Shown here piece by piece: positions 16,964 through 25,994 of a stretch of 64,000 nt of DNA; the stretch's first letter is position 1, and each line of letters begins with the position of its first letter. Source of the DNA: an uncultured Syntrophobacterales bacterium (GTDB taxonomy: Bacteria; Desulfobacterota; Syntrophia; Syntrophales; UBA5619); assembly GCA_903928915.1 (NCBI GenBank), contig CAIYSL010000043.1, forward strand, positions 1 to 64,000, read 5' to 3'. The position numbers were made by a program, and so were the translations under genes. The notes beneath the pieces were generated by a model that saw only the letters and a list, made by a program, of their open reading frames with translations, was not told where the DNA came from and searched no databases.

Positions 16964-17935
16964 CTATTCCACCTTCAGCTTGGCCGCCTTCACCACCTTG
17001 CCCCAGCGGTCGATCTCCTCGAGCAAGAACTTCTGGAAAAACTCCGGCGACTCGGCGATCGGGTCGGCGCCGAGCTGCGCAAACCGTTTGCGGAGGTCTT
17101 CTTTCTGCACGGCTTTGACTATGACGGCATTGAGCGCATTGACCACGGGGAGCGGGGTCCCCGCCGGCGCCAGGAGCCCATACCAGGTTGCGGTGGCGAA
17201 TCCCGCCAGCCCGCTTTCGATCATGGTCGGCAATTCGGGAAACAGCGCCGATCGCTTGGCGGATGTGATGGCGAGCGCCTTGATCTTGCCCGAGGCGAGC
17301 ATCGGCTGGGCCGCCGGGATGTTGCTGAAGGAGAAATTGACCTCTCCGCTCGCCAGCGCGGTCATCGACGGCGCCGTGCCCTTATAGGGGACATGGGTGA
17401 TCGGCGTGGCCAGCATCAGCTGGAGCATCTCCCCGGAGAGGTGCTGGGTGCTGCCGGTGCCGGAGGAAGAATAGTTGAATTTACCGGGGTTCTTCTTTAT
17501 CGCCTCGATGAATTCCGCGGCGTTTTTGGCGGGGAAGGACGGGTGCACCAGCAGCAGGTTCGGGCTGCTGGCGAACACCGCCACCGGCGCGAAGTCCTTG
17601 ACCGGGTCGTAGTTGAGCTTGGCGTACAGGCTGATGTTGACGCCCAGCGCCGCTGAGCTCATGAACAGCGTGTAGCCGTCGGCCGGCGATTTGGCGACGA
17701 CCACCGCGGCCACGTTCTGCGCCGCCCCGGCGCGGTTTTCCACGATGATCGGCTGTCCCATCGCCTCGGTGATGGACGGGGCGATCAGCCTCCCCATGAT
17801 GTCGCTCCCCCCGCCCGGTGCGTAGCCGACGATCATCCGGATGGGTTTGGTCGGGAACTTCGGCTCCTGCGCGAAGGCAAACCCGTTCAGGCACGCCAGT
17901 ACGCCGACTGCACAAACGATCAGCTTTCTTGTCAT
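16964..17935 (-). CDS. Bug/TctC-family periplasmic carboxylate-binding receptor (1)
   Basis: 323 residues with a Sec signal peptide ending near AFA-QE (about 1-22). The Bug/TctC fold follows at once: FPTKPIRMIVGYAPGGGSD (27-45), then NRAGA and DGYTLFMS. The family binds small di/tricarboxylates or amides in the periplasm and hands them to TctAB. It is the last gene of the 17-27 kb minus-strand run and ends at the bidirectional terminator. The nearest upstream genes code for an acyl-CoA dehydrogenase and an ADP-forming acyl-CoA ligase. No TctAB partner adjoins. Confidence 0.92.
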   Translation of the reverse strand: MTRKLIVCAVGVLACLNGFAFAQEPKFPTKPIRMIVGYAPGGGSDIMGRLIAPSITEAMGQPIIVENRAGAAQNVAAVVVAKSPADGYTLFMSSAALGVNISLYAKLNYDPVKDFAPVAVFASSPNLLLVHPSFPAKNAAEFIEAIKKNPGKFNYSSSGTGSTQHLSGEMLQLMLATPITHVPYKGTAPSMTALASGEVNFSFSNIPAAQPMLASGKIKALAITSAKRSALFPELPTMIESGLAGFATATWYGLLAPAGTPLPVVNALNAVIVKAVQKEDLRKRFAQLGADPIAESPEFFQKFLLEEIDRWGKVVKAAKLKVE

Positions 17936-18103
17936 CTCTCTTCCCCCCTTCTTGTCTTACCTCCCGCTATCCGTACCTCCCGTACTATGCTGAGCGGCGT
18001 CGCCAGCGACGCACGCGGACATGGCCGTTCTGCGGCACCCTCCCGCCGCGCGGGCATTCCCGGTTCCGACTTCGGTCAGTGCCTCCGGTTGCGGTTCGTC
18101 ATC

Positions 18104-19279
18104 CTATTGTTTTACGGCAACGGGCTTCGGCGGCCGCTGGTCGAAGTTTCTCCCCAGGACCTCGACGGCGATCCGGTTCCGGAGCATCTCCACGGTACCG
18201 CCCGCGATCACCCACCCGCGCGCCCGGGCATACAGATAGGCGAAGGGGTACTCCCGGGAGAGGCCGTAGCCGCCGTGGATCTGGATCGCCTCCCGGCAGA
18301 CGAACTCCGCGGCCTCGTTGCAGGCGAGCTTCGCCAGGGAGCTGTCCAGGGCCGTGGGGACGCCCCGGTCGGCGTCGACGACCGCCTTGTACAGAAGCCA
18401 GCGCGCCTGCTCGATCCGGAGCTTCATGTCGGCCAGTTTCCACTGGATCCCCTGGAATTCGCACAGCGGCCGGTCGAACTGCCTGCGCTCCTTGACGTAC
18501 TGCAACGACCGCTCGTAGGCCAGCTCGGCCACGGCCAGCGACCGGCTCGAGTTTCCCATCCGCTCCACGTTGAACACGGGCATCATCTTCTTGAACCCCT
18601 GCTCCGCCATCAGGACGTACTCCTTCGGGACCCGGCATTCGTCGAAGTACAGCATGCAGTGGTGCTCCCCCGACAGGTGGTGCTCCGTCTTCCCGCGGGA
18701 AAACCCCGGGGCGTCGGCGGGGACGATGACCGCACCCGACGAGGCGACGCCCTGGCCGAAGCGGCACCAGACGCAGAAGTATCCCGCGCTGTCGCCGTTG
18801 GAGTTGAAGATCTTGCTGCCGTTGAGGACCACGTCACCGCCGTCGAACCGGGCGGTCGTCCTGAGGTCGGTGACCGCCGACCCGGCGTTCGGTTCGGACA
18901 TGGCCGCCGTGATGATCGTCTCGCCCGCCAGGAGCTTCGGCAGGACCTTCTTCTTCAGCGTCTCGGTGCCGAGGAAGGCGACCTGTTGGATGGCGCCGAA
19001 GTTCCCTGCCTGGAAGACGTCCCCGGTGTGGGGGCAGACCTTCGTGATCTCCATGATGGCGATCACGCAGTCCATCAGCGTGGCCCCCTGTCCCCCCTCC
19101 TCCTCGGGGAGGCGCATCCCCATCAGTCCGTTTTCCGCCAGGATCTTGGCGTTCTCCCAGGGATAGGAGCCCCCCGATCCCGTCTCCCAGGTAAAGGCCT
19201 TGGGGGCGAAATGCTTCAATGCCAGTCTCCGCACGCTCTCCTGGAACATCCGCTGTTCGTCGCTGAATTGGAAATCCAT
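18104..19279 (-). CDS. Acyl-CoA dehydrogenase family protein with altered EGT motif
   Basis: 391 residues in the usual three-part acyl-CoA dehydrogenase layout, with MSEPNAGSAVTDL in the FAD-binding middle domain and IQIHGGYGLSREYPFAYLYA near the C terminus. The position that holds the catalytic Glu in the EGT motif of short/medium-chain enzymes reads IAGGTVEM, so the base must come from elsewhere or the activity differs. Several CaiA-like enzymes share a GGT form. The enzyme probably works on the CoA ester made by the ligase encoded 38 bases upstream. FAD-dependent, cytoplasmic. Confidence 0.88.
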   Translation of the reverse strand: MDFQFSDEQRMFQESVRRLALKHFAPKAFTWETGSGGSYPWENAKILAENGLMGMRLPEEEGGQGATLMDCVIAIMEITKVCPHTGDVFQAGNFGAIQQVAFLGTETLKKKVLPKLLAGETIITAAMSEPNAGSAVTDLRTTARFDGGDVVLNGSKIFNSNGDSAGYFCVWCRFGQGVASSGAVIVPADAPGFSRGKTEHHLSGEHHCMLYFDECRVPKEYVLMAEQGFKKMMPVFNVERMGNSSRSLAVAELAYERSLQYVKERRQFDRPLCEFQGIQWKLADMKLRIEQARWLLYKAVVDADRGVPTALDSSLAKLACNEAAEFVCREAIQIHGGYGLSREYPFAYLYARARGWVIAGGTVEMLRNRIAVEVLGRNFDQRPPKPVAVKQ

Positions 19280-19317
19280 CGCTCCTTCTCACCTCTGCAT
19301 TCGTTGAGATCTTGAAT

Positions 19318-21441
19318 CTATCGGCAGATCAGGGCGTCGACCACCCTGATCCCCTTGCCCGCGGGGTAGACGACCAGGGGGTTGATGTCCAGCTCCCGGA
19401 TCTCCTCGCCCAAATCCAGGGCCAGACCCGCCACGGCCAGCAGCACCTCCGCGATCGCCGCTGAGTCCAGCGCCGGCGAGCCCCGGAACCCCCGGAGGAG
19501 CTTCGCCCCCCTGATCTCCCCGATCATCTCCCGGGCGTCCTCGGCGGAGAGGGGCGGGATCCGCAGCGCCACGTCCTGGAATACCTCGACGAAGATCCCC
19601 CCGAGTCCGACCAGGACGACCGGGCCGAACCCGGGGTCGCGCTTCATCCCCACGATCATCTCCACCCCGGGGGGCGCCATCTCCTGGATCAGGACCCCGT
19701 CGATTGCCGCATCGGCCTTGAACTTGCGCGCCCGCTCGCGGAGCTCGCCGTAGGCGCGGACGAGCTCCTCCTCCGCGGCGACCCCCAGTCTGACCACGCC
19801 CGCTTCGGTCTTGTGGGGGATCTGCGCCGCCATGACCTTCATCGCCACCGGATAGCCGATCTCCCGGGCCGCCGCGCGGGCCTCCTCCGGATCGCGGGCC
19901 AGCCGTTCCCGGGTGACCGGGATGCCGTAGGCGGCCAGGATCCGTTTGCTCGTGTACTCGGTGAGGACGCCTCCCGCCTGCGCCAGGACCCTGCGGGCCT
20001 CGGCGGCGGCGGGGGCGGCCGGGTCGGCCGTCCGGCGCTGCCGGTTGTTGCGGCTGAAGCCGTCGGCTGCCTCGCCGTACTGCACCAGATAGCCCAGCGC
20101 CCGCCCGCAGGCCTCGGGGGTCCGGAAGGAGGGGATGGCATTCGCCTCGAACAGTCGAAGCGCGTCGGCGGCGTTGGGGTTGCAGAAGGCCGCGACCGGC
20201 TTTCGCGCTTCCCGGCACACCTCCACGATCGGCTCCACGCCGAGCCGGGGTTCGAACTGGCTCGACGTCCCCACGACGCCCACGACCATGTCGAAGGCGT
20301 CGTCCCGGACGAGGAGCTCGAGCCCCCTCTTGAACCCGCCCCCGGTCCCGGACATGGTGACGTCCATGGGGTTCGCCTTGGCCGCGAAGGAGGGGAGGAA
20401 GGCAGTCGCCTCCCGAATCGTCGCGTCGGAGGGCGGGGGAAACCGGAGCCCGGCCTGGGCGGCCGCCTCCAGCACGATAGTCGCCCCGCCGCCGGTGGTG
20501 GTGATGATCCCCACGTTCCTCCCGGCAGGCGGCTTCGCCTTGCAGAACAGCGCCGGGACCTCGAACAGGTCCTCCAGCGTCTCCACCCGCACGATCCCCT
20601 CCTGCCGGAAGAAGGCGTCGTACACCGCGTCGGCCCCGGTGAGGGCGCCTGTGTGCGACGCGGCGGCGCGGGCGCCGACCTCGGTGCGGCCCACCTTGAG
20701 GACCACGATCGGTTTGCGCCGGGCCAGGGCCTCGCGGGCCACTGCGCGGAACAGCTCGACGTCGCGGAGCGCCTCGAGGAAGACGGCGATGGCGTCCGTA
20801 TGCGGGTCCGCCAGGAGGGCGCGCGCAAACTCGCTCACCCCCAGGTCCATCTCGTTTCCCGTCGAGATGACGTAGCTGAACCCGATCCCGCGCTCCGCCG
20901 CCCGGGACACGTAGGCCCCGGTCAGCCCGCCACTCTGCGAGATCAGCCCGATCCTCCCCACGGGGATCGCGTCGAGTTCGTAGCAGGCGATCGGGGAGAG
21001 GATCATCGGCTGGGTCATGTTCACGATCCCCGCGCAGTTGGGGCCGACGACGCGGACCCCTGCCTCGCGGATCTGCGCCTTGATCCGCTCCTGGGTCCGC
21101 TGCCCCTCGGCCCCGCTCTCCCCGAGGCCGGCGGTGTGGATGATGATGCTCTTGATCCCCCGGGCGATGCACTGCTCGATCACTCCGGGGACCGCCTTCG
21201 CGGCGATCTGGAGGAAGGCCGTATCCACGGCCTCGGGGAGGTCCGCCACCGAGGGGAAGGAGGGGATGCCGGAGATGTCGGTACGCCCGGGGTTTACCGC
21301 GTAGATCCTTCCGGGGTAGCGGTGCTTCAGGATGAACTTGACCGTCCGGCCGGTGAATTTGGTGTAGTCCGCCGAAGCCCCCACGATGACGAGGGATTTC
21401 GGCGCGAGAAGCGAGGTCAACGGGTCGGTGTCTGCGTGCAT
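19318..21441 (-). CDS. Acyl-CoA synthetase (ADP-forming), fused alpha-beta type
   Basis: 707 residues. A CoA-binding Rossmann domain comes first (LVIVGAS, 17-23; about 10-110), followed by succinyl-CoA-ligase-like domains with the phosphohistidine loop SHTGALTG (His263). A linker leads to a C-terminal ATP-grasp domain from about residue 480, including AMKVMAAQIPHKTEAGG-like sequence. The family couples thioester formation to ADP rather than AMP, and can run backwards to make ATP from acyl-CoA, typical of anaerobes. Between a Bug receptor and an acyl-CoA dehydrogenase, it most likely activates the imported acid. Confidence 0.92.
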   Translation of the reverse strand: MHADTDPLTSLLAPKSLVIVGASADYTKFTGRTVKFILKHRYPGRIYAVNPGRTDISGIPSFPSVADLPEAVDTAFLQIAAKAVPGVIEQCIARGIKSIIIHTAGLGESGAEGQRTQERIKAQIREAGVRVVGPNCAGIVNMTQPMILSPIACYELDAIPVGRIGLISQSGGLTGAYVSRAAERGIGFSYVISTGNEMDLGVSEFARALLADPHTDAIAVFLEALRDVELFRAVAREALARRKPIVVLKVGRTEVGARAAASHTGALTGADAVYDAFFRQEGIVRVETLEDLFEVPALFCKAKPPAGRNVGIITTTGGGATIVLEAAAQAGLRFPPPSDATIREATAFLPSFAAKANPMDVTMSGTGGGFKRGLELLVRDDAFDMVVGVVGTSSQFEPRLGVEPIVEVCREARKPVAAFCNPNAADALRLFEANAIPSFRTPEACGRALGYLVQYGEAADGFSRNNRQRRTADPAAPAAAEARRVLAQAGGVLTEYTSKRILAAYGIPVTRERLARDPEEARAAAREIGYPVAMKVMAAQIPHKTEAGVVRLGVAAEEELVRAYGELRERARKFKADAAIDGVLIQEMAPPGVEMIVGMKRDPGFGPVVLVGLGGIFVEVFQDVALRIPPLSAEDAREMIGEIRGAKLLRGFRGSPALDSAAIAEVLLAVAGLALDLGEEIRELDINPLVVYPAGKGIRVVDALICR

Positions 21442-21546
21442 GGCGGTGCGCCTCGTCCTTTTCTGGCTCTGCCGGGTCCGGCGACCGGCGGGAGGTGCGC
21501 GTCGGCTGGGGCCCCTCCCGCAGTGTCATGATCGGCCTGCCGGCCG

Positions 21547-22518
21547 TTACTGCATCTTCACCCCGGCGGCCTTGATCACCTCCGCCCACTGCGCCGTCTC
21601 GTCGCGGAGGAACTTGTTGAACTCGTCGGGCCCGTTGCCGACGGGCTCGGCCCCCAGGTCGGCCAGCCGTTTCTTCATCTCCGGGGTGTGCGGGATCTTC
21701 TTCAGTGCTCCCGCGAGCTTGTCGATGACCGGGCGCGGCGTCGCCGCCGGGGCCATGATGCTGTACCAGACGATCGTGCTCACGTCGATTCCGGCTTCCT
21801 TCAGCGTCGGCACCTCGGGCATCAGTTCGGCGCGCCTGTCGCTGGTGTTGGCAATGATTCGCAGCCGTCCCGACTTGATGTGCGGCAGCGCCGACGGGAT
21901 GTTGGTGAAGCTCATGTCCACTTCGCCGCTGATCAAGGCGGTGAGCGCGGGGGCTGTCCCCTTGTAAGCCACGTGCAGCGAGCTGACCTTCGCCCGCAGG
22001 TTGAACAACTCGCCCGTCAGGTGCTGGCTCGACCCGGCCCCTGACGATGAAAAGGTGAGCTTGCCCGGCTTGCTCTGGGCAAGGGCGATCAGCTCCTTGA
22101 TGCTCTTCGCCGGGATGTTCGGATTCACCGCCAGGATGTTGGGGCTGTACGCGAACATGGAAACGCCCGTCAGGTCGCGGAGCGCGTCGAAGGAGAGATT
22201 CTTGTACAGCGACTTGTTGATCGTTATGGCGGGCGAGCCCAGCAGGAGGGTATAGCCGTCCGGCGCCGACCGCGCAACGTACTCCTGGCCGATGTTCGTC
22301 CCTGCTCCGGGCTTGTTCTCCACGATCACCGGCTGCCCCAGTGCCTCGGACAGTTTCGGGGCCATCAGCCGCGCGGCGATGTCGTTGCCGCCGCCCGGCG
22401 TGTAGGCGACGATGATCCGGATCGGCTTTTCCGGGTAGGTTTGCGCCGGGGCCGGCGCCGCTAAGGCCAGGACCAGGATCAGGATCAGTATCGCCGCTCG
22501 TGCCATGACTCGTTTCAT
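21547..22518 (-). CDS. Bug/TctC-family periplasmic carboxylate-binding receptor (2)
   Basis: 323 residues. The signal peptide is long and strongly hydrophobic, ending near APAQT (about 24). The mature start YPEKPIRIIVAYTPGGGND and later NKPGAGTN are typical of Bug receptors. The ATG at 22518 is chosen for its GGAGAGGAG site; the frame continues upstream without family similarity. It is the middle receptor of three in this minus-strand run, flanked by the LeuA-like gene and the ADP-forming ligase. Confidence 0.92.
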   Translation of the reverse strand: MKRVMARAAILILILVLALAAPAPAQTYPEKPIRIIVAYTPGGGNDIAARLMAPKLSEALGQPVIVENKPGAGTNIGQEYVARSAPDGYTLLLGSPAITINKSLYKNLSFDALRDLTGVSMFAYSPNILAVNPNIPAKSIKELIALAQSKPGKLTFSSSGAGSSQHLTGELFNLRAKVSSLHVAYKGTAPALTALISGEVDMSFTNIPSALPHIKSGRLRIIANTSDRRAELMPEVPTLKEAGIDVSTIVWYSIMAPAATPRPVIDKLAGALKKIPHTPEMKKRLADLGAEPVGNGPDEFNKFLRDETAQWAEVIKAAGVKMQ

Positions 22519-22647
22519 GCGTGTTCTCCTCTCCCTTTTTGGGTTATGTTGCCGGTTGCGGATCACGAGTCCGCATCCGATTACCGCTGAGCCGCGGCCC
22601 GGGCCCTCGCTCCTTCTCCGCTGCCGGGGCGGGGCTCCCTACCGCGC

Positions 22648-23901
22648 TCACCGGGCGGGTGCCCTGTCCGCGACTGAGCGGATGATCGCCTCGACCTCCC
22701 CTTCCGCGAGGGCGTCGACCCGCGTGAGCCGCTCGGTCATCGCCTCCACCACGGCCCGTACCTGGTCGTCGCCGAGCGCGACGCCCAGCTCCTCGGCCTT
22801 GAGTTCGATGCTCTTGCCGCCCAGCGCCGAGGGGCCGAACAGGAGGCTCATCCGCTGGCCGATGGTCCCGGGCTCGATGAACCCCCGGGTCTTCTCCCCC
22901 CTGAGGCGCGCCCGCAGGATCCCCTCGATGTGGGTGTCGGGCGTCTCCAGGAATACCGACGCACCGACGAGGGGCTTGTGCGGCTGCACCGCGACCCCGC
23001 TTATCTCCTGCACCAGCCGGGAAAGCTCGGTGATCCGTTCGAGTGTGATCCCGAGGTCCATCCCGTACATCACGGTCAGGGCCATCACCACCTCTTCGAA
23101 GGCGGCCAGCCCCGCCCCGTCCGCCAGGCCGTTGACCGAAGTCTCTACGTTGGAGGCCCCCGCTTCGACCGCCGCCAGCGTGCACGCCGTTGCGGTCCCG
23201 TAGTTGTTGTGGGCGTGGACCCCCACCTCGGCTTCTCCGGCGATCCCCTTCAGCAGCCGCACCAGCCGTTTGTAGGCGGGCACCGTCAGGACGCCGCCGC
23301 CGGCGGTCTTGATGCGGTCCGCCCCGGCGTCGACGGCTGCGCGGTAGAGGTCGAGGGTGTAGCGCTCGTCCCAGCGGGTGCAGGTGAACCAGAAGGAAGT
23401 CGAAACGCCGCTCGCCGTGCAGTGGCGGATCGCCTCCTGCACCCGGCGGCAGTAGTCCGGCCAGTCGTACCCGGGCAGGGGAGTGGGGTACAGGGCGCAC
23501 AGGACGATGTCGGCGCCGGCCGCGAGTATCCGGTCGATCCCCGCCCGGTAGTCGGGCAGGTCGATCCGGGCGATGGCGCTCTTCTTGATCCGCAGTCCTT
23601 CCCCGGCGAGGGCCGTGAGGAAATCGAGATGCCCCTGGTTGCTGGAGCAGAACCCGCAGTCGACCTCGTGGACGTTCATCTCGTCCAGGAGCCGCGCGAT
23701 GCGGAGCTTCTCCTCCAGGGTGTACACCACGTGGGGCGCCTCTTCGCCTTCGCGGATCGTGCTGTCGGTGATGGTGACCCGTTTCGGCAGGGCGTACTGG
23801 GCCAGCACCTCGGGGTGAAGGTTCCAGCGGCTGTTCCAGAACCTCCCGCCGGGGTCCTGTTCGACCGCGAAGGCGGCAGCGGAGATCTTGAAGTCGGCCA
23901 T
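22648..23901 (-). CDS. DRE-TIM (LeuA/homocitrate synthase/HMGL-like) family enzyme
   Basis: 417 residues with a TIM barrel of the HMGL-like superfamily. The DRE signature is DSTIREGEEAP (46-56), compared with DTTLRDGEQAP in isopropylmalate synthase, and the metal-binding HAHNN motif has His229 and His231. There is no LeuA regulatory domain; the C-terminal 130 residues resemble homocitrate-synthase-type extensions. It joins or splits a carbon-carbon bond next to a carboxylate or CoA group. As it sits with enoyl-CoA hydratase and acyl-CoA ligase genes, a catabolic aldol or Claisen step is at least as likely as leucine biosynthesis. It starts with ATG at 23901. Confidence 0.8.
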   Translation of the reverse strand: MADFKISAAAFAVEQDPGGRFWNSRWNLHPEVLAQYALPKRVTITDSTIREGEEAPHVVYTLEEKLRIARLLDEMNVHEVDCGFCSSNQGHLDFLTALAGEGLRIKKSAIARIDLPDYRAGIDRILAAGADIVLCALYPTPLPGYDWPDYCRRVQEAIRHCTASGVSTSFWFTCTRWDERYTLDLYRAAVDAGADRIKTAGGGVLTVPAYKRLVRLLKGIAGEAEVGVHAHNNYGTATACTLAAVEAGASNVETSVNGLADGAGLAAFEEVVMALTVMYGMDLGITLERITELSRLVQEISGVAVQPHKPLVGASVFLETPDTHIEGILRARLRGEKTRGFIEPGTIGQRMSLLFGPSALGGKSIELKAEELGVALGDDQVRAVVEAMTERLTRVDALAEGEVEAIIRSVADRAPAR

Positions 23902-23980
23902 GCGATACACTCCTGTCGATCGGCTCCTGCGCCGCAGCCGCATCGCGGAGACACGGGTCTATCCGCGGTGCGGGGGGCTT

Positions 23981-24841
23981 TCATCCCTCTTCGTACGGCG
24001 GCTCGGTGTGCCAGGGGTAAAAGTCCGGCATGTGGACGGACGGGCGCATCGTAAAGCGGGGCGGTCGCTTCTCCCGGAAGGCCCCGACACCTTCCGCCAG
24101 GTCGGCGGAGCGGAACATGTAGTGAAAGCAGCGCGATTCGATTCGGTGGGCCTCCATCGGATGGCCGGCCCCCAGCATGTCCCAGAGCAGCCGCCGGGAG
24201 AGCGCCGTGGAAACCGCCGAGGTGTGGTCGGCGATCTCCCGGGCGAGCCGGTGCGCGGCCGGCAGCAGCTCCTCCGCGGACACCACGCGGCTGACCAGGC
24301 GCCCCGCCAGCGCCTCCGCGGCGGAAAAGACCCTCCCGGTGTAGATCCATTCGGCCGCCTGGCCGAACCCCACCAGGTGCGGCAGAAACCAGGTGCTGCA
24401 CCCCTCCGGAACCATCCCGCGGCGGTTGAACACGAACCCGAAGCGGGCCTGCTCCGCGGCCAGCCGGATATCCATCGCCAGGGTCATGGTGGCCCCGATC
24501 CCCACGGCGGGGCCGTTGATGGCGGCGATGATCGGTTTCCTGATCCCGTACAATTTCAGGGTCAGCTGCCCGGCCCTGTCCCGGGGAGCCCGCGGGGAGG
24601 CCTGCGCCTCGGCCCGCCGGCGGGCGAAGGTCTCCGGATCGAGGTCGGCGCCGGCGCAGAAGGCGCGTCCGGCGCCGGTGACGACCAGCACGCGCACGCC
24701 GTCGTCGGCGTCGGCCATGTCGGCGGCGGCGATCATCTCGTCCTTCATCTGCTCCGTCCAGGCGTTCAGCCGCTCGGGCCGGTTCAGGGTCAGCAGGGCG
24801 ACGGCGTCGTTCACCTCGTAGCGGATCTGGGTAAAGTCCAT
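23981..24841 (-). CDS. Enoyl-CoA hydratase/isomerase (crotonase) family protein
   Basis: 286 residues with the crotonase fold: the first oxyanion loop AFCAGADL (60-67) and the second around NGPAVGIGATMTLAMD. The GAGRAFCAGADLD spacing is standard. It is longer than classic hydratases (about 260) because of a C-terminal tail rich in Pro and aromatic residues. The start ATG abuts the stop of the muconate-cycloisomerase-like gene, so the pair is translationally linked. Hydration, isomerisation or C-C hydrolysis of a CoA ester is possible. Confidence 0.87.
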   Translation of the reverse strand: MDFTQIRYEVNDAVALLTLNRPERLNAWTEQMKDEMIAAADMADADDGVRVLVVTGAGRAFCAGADLDPETFARRRAEAQASPRAPRDRAGQLTLKLYGIRKPIIAAINGPAVGIGATMTLAMDIRLAAEQARFGFVFNRRGMVPEGCSTWFLPHLVGFGQAAEWIYTGRVFSAAEALAGRLVSRVVSAEELLPAAHRLAREIADHTSAVSTALSRRLLWDMLGAGHPMEAHRIESRCFHYMFRSADLAEGVGAFREKRPPRFTMRPSVHMPDFYPWHTEPPYEEG

Positions 24842-25933
24842 TTATAGTCCGTATTGCCTGAGCTTCGCCTCGTCGATCCGGATCCCCAGACCGGGCCGGT
24901 CGGCGAGGGTGATCATCCCCTGCTCGATCCGCGGCGCCTCCACCAGGAGGTCGTCCACCATGTCCAGGAAGCCGGTCAGTTCGCTGGCGAGCGTGACGTT
25001 GCGGCAGGAGGCCGCGAAATGGGCCCCACAGACGACTCCGATGCCGCTGTCGGCCTGGGTGCCGCAGAGGTTGGCGACGCTCTCCGCCTCACAGAGGTGG
25101 GCGATGCGCTGGGAGAGGGCGAAGCCGGTCCGGGCGACCTTGATGCTGACCACCCCGACCGCCCCCAGGGACAGCTGGCGCCGGACCTCGGGGACGGTGG
25201 TGCAGCTCTCGTCGCCCATCAGCGGGATCGTGGTGGATGCGGCCACGAGCCTGCGGCCGCGGTCGTTGTCGATCCGGCAGGGCTCCTCGAGGAGCGTGAT
25301 GTCCAGCTCTTCGATGGCCTTCAGCACCCGGACGGCGGTCTGGGGGTCGTATCCCTGATTGGCGTCCGGGCAGAGCCTGACCTCCGCCCCCAGCGCCTCC
25401 CGGACGGTGCGGAGGGTCGCCACGTCCCGCCGGTGGTCCATCCCCACCTTGATCTTGAAGGTCGTAATCCCGTACCGCTCGCGCAGCGCCGCGCAGGACC
25501 GGGCGACCGCTTCGCCGTCGCCCGTGGGAACCCGGGCGCAGACCGGGATGCGGTCTTGCCAGCCACCGAGCAGTTTGTAGACGGGGACCCCGGCGGCCTG
25601 GGCCTTGATGTCGGCGAGCGCCATCTCCAGAGCGGCCCGGGGGGTGGGGTTACCGACCCACCGTTCGAAGCGCTCCAGTACCTGTTCCGTGGCGAACGGA
25701 TCGATCCCCAGGACCGCCGGTCCGAACCAGTCCTCCAGGGCGGCGATGATCGAACGGAGCGACTCGCCGTAGATGGTGGGACGGGGCGGGGCCTCGGCGA
25801 TTCCGGTGAGCCCGGCATCGGTCCTGACCCGGACCAGGACGTGCTCCGCCGCGTCCATGGTCCCGCGCGCCCAGACCTTCTTCTCGGCAAAGGGGATGCG
25901 AAACGGTATCGCTTCGACAGCGGTTACTCGCAT
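24842..25933 (-). CDS. Muconate cycloisomerase-like enolase-superfamily enzyme (KxK type)
   Basis: 363 residues. Unlike the two mandelate-racemase-type relatives in this window, it has the MLE-subgroup KxK at the end of the second barrel strand (FKIKVG) and an opposing lysine (SIKVARTG). Metal ligands come from PDANQG, LEEPC and GDESC. Members are muconate cycloisomerases, o-succinylbenzoate synthases, N-succinylamino-acid racemases and dipeptide epimerases. The context (crotonase, CoA ligase, Bug receptors) suggests a catabolic role. It lies 61 bases behind a Bug receptor gene in the same operon. Confidence 0.87.
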   Translation of the reverse strand: MRVTAVEAIPFRIPFAEKKVWARGTMDAAEHVLVRVRTDAGLTGIAEAPPRPTIYGESLRSIIAALEDWFGPAVLGIDPFATEQVLERFERWVGNPTPRAALEMALADIKAQAAGVPVYKLLGGWQDRIPVCARVPTGDGEAVARSCAALRERYGITTFKIKVGMDHRRDVATLRTVREALGAEVRLCPDANQGYDPQTAVRVLKAIEELDITLLEEPCRIDNDRGRRLVAASTTIPLMGDESCTTVPEVRRQLSLGAVGVVSIKVARTGFALSQRIAHLCEAESVANLCGTQADSGIGVVCGAHFAASCRNVTLASELTGFLDMVDDLLVEAPRIEQGMITLADRPGLGIRIDEAKLRQYGL

Positions 25934-25994
25934 TTCACCACTCTTTCTTCCGCGCGAGATCCGCGGCGAGCCCGCATCCCGCAGCCTGTTCGCT

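Noticed and set aside
19813-21531. Open frame of 572 codons on the plus strand opposite the ADP-forming ligase
   Set aside because: Same shadow pattern; the ligase on the minus strand has all family motifs.
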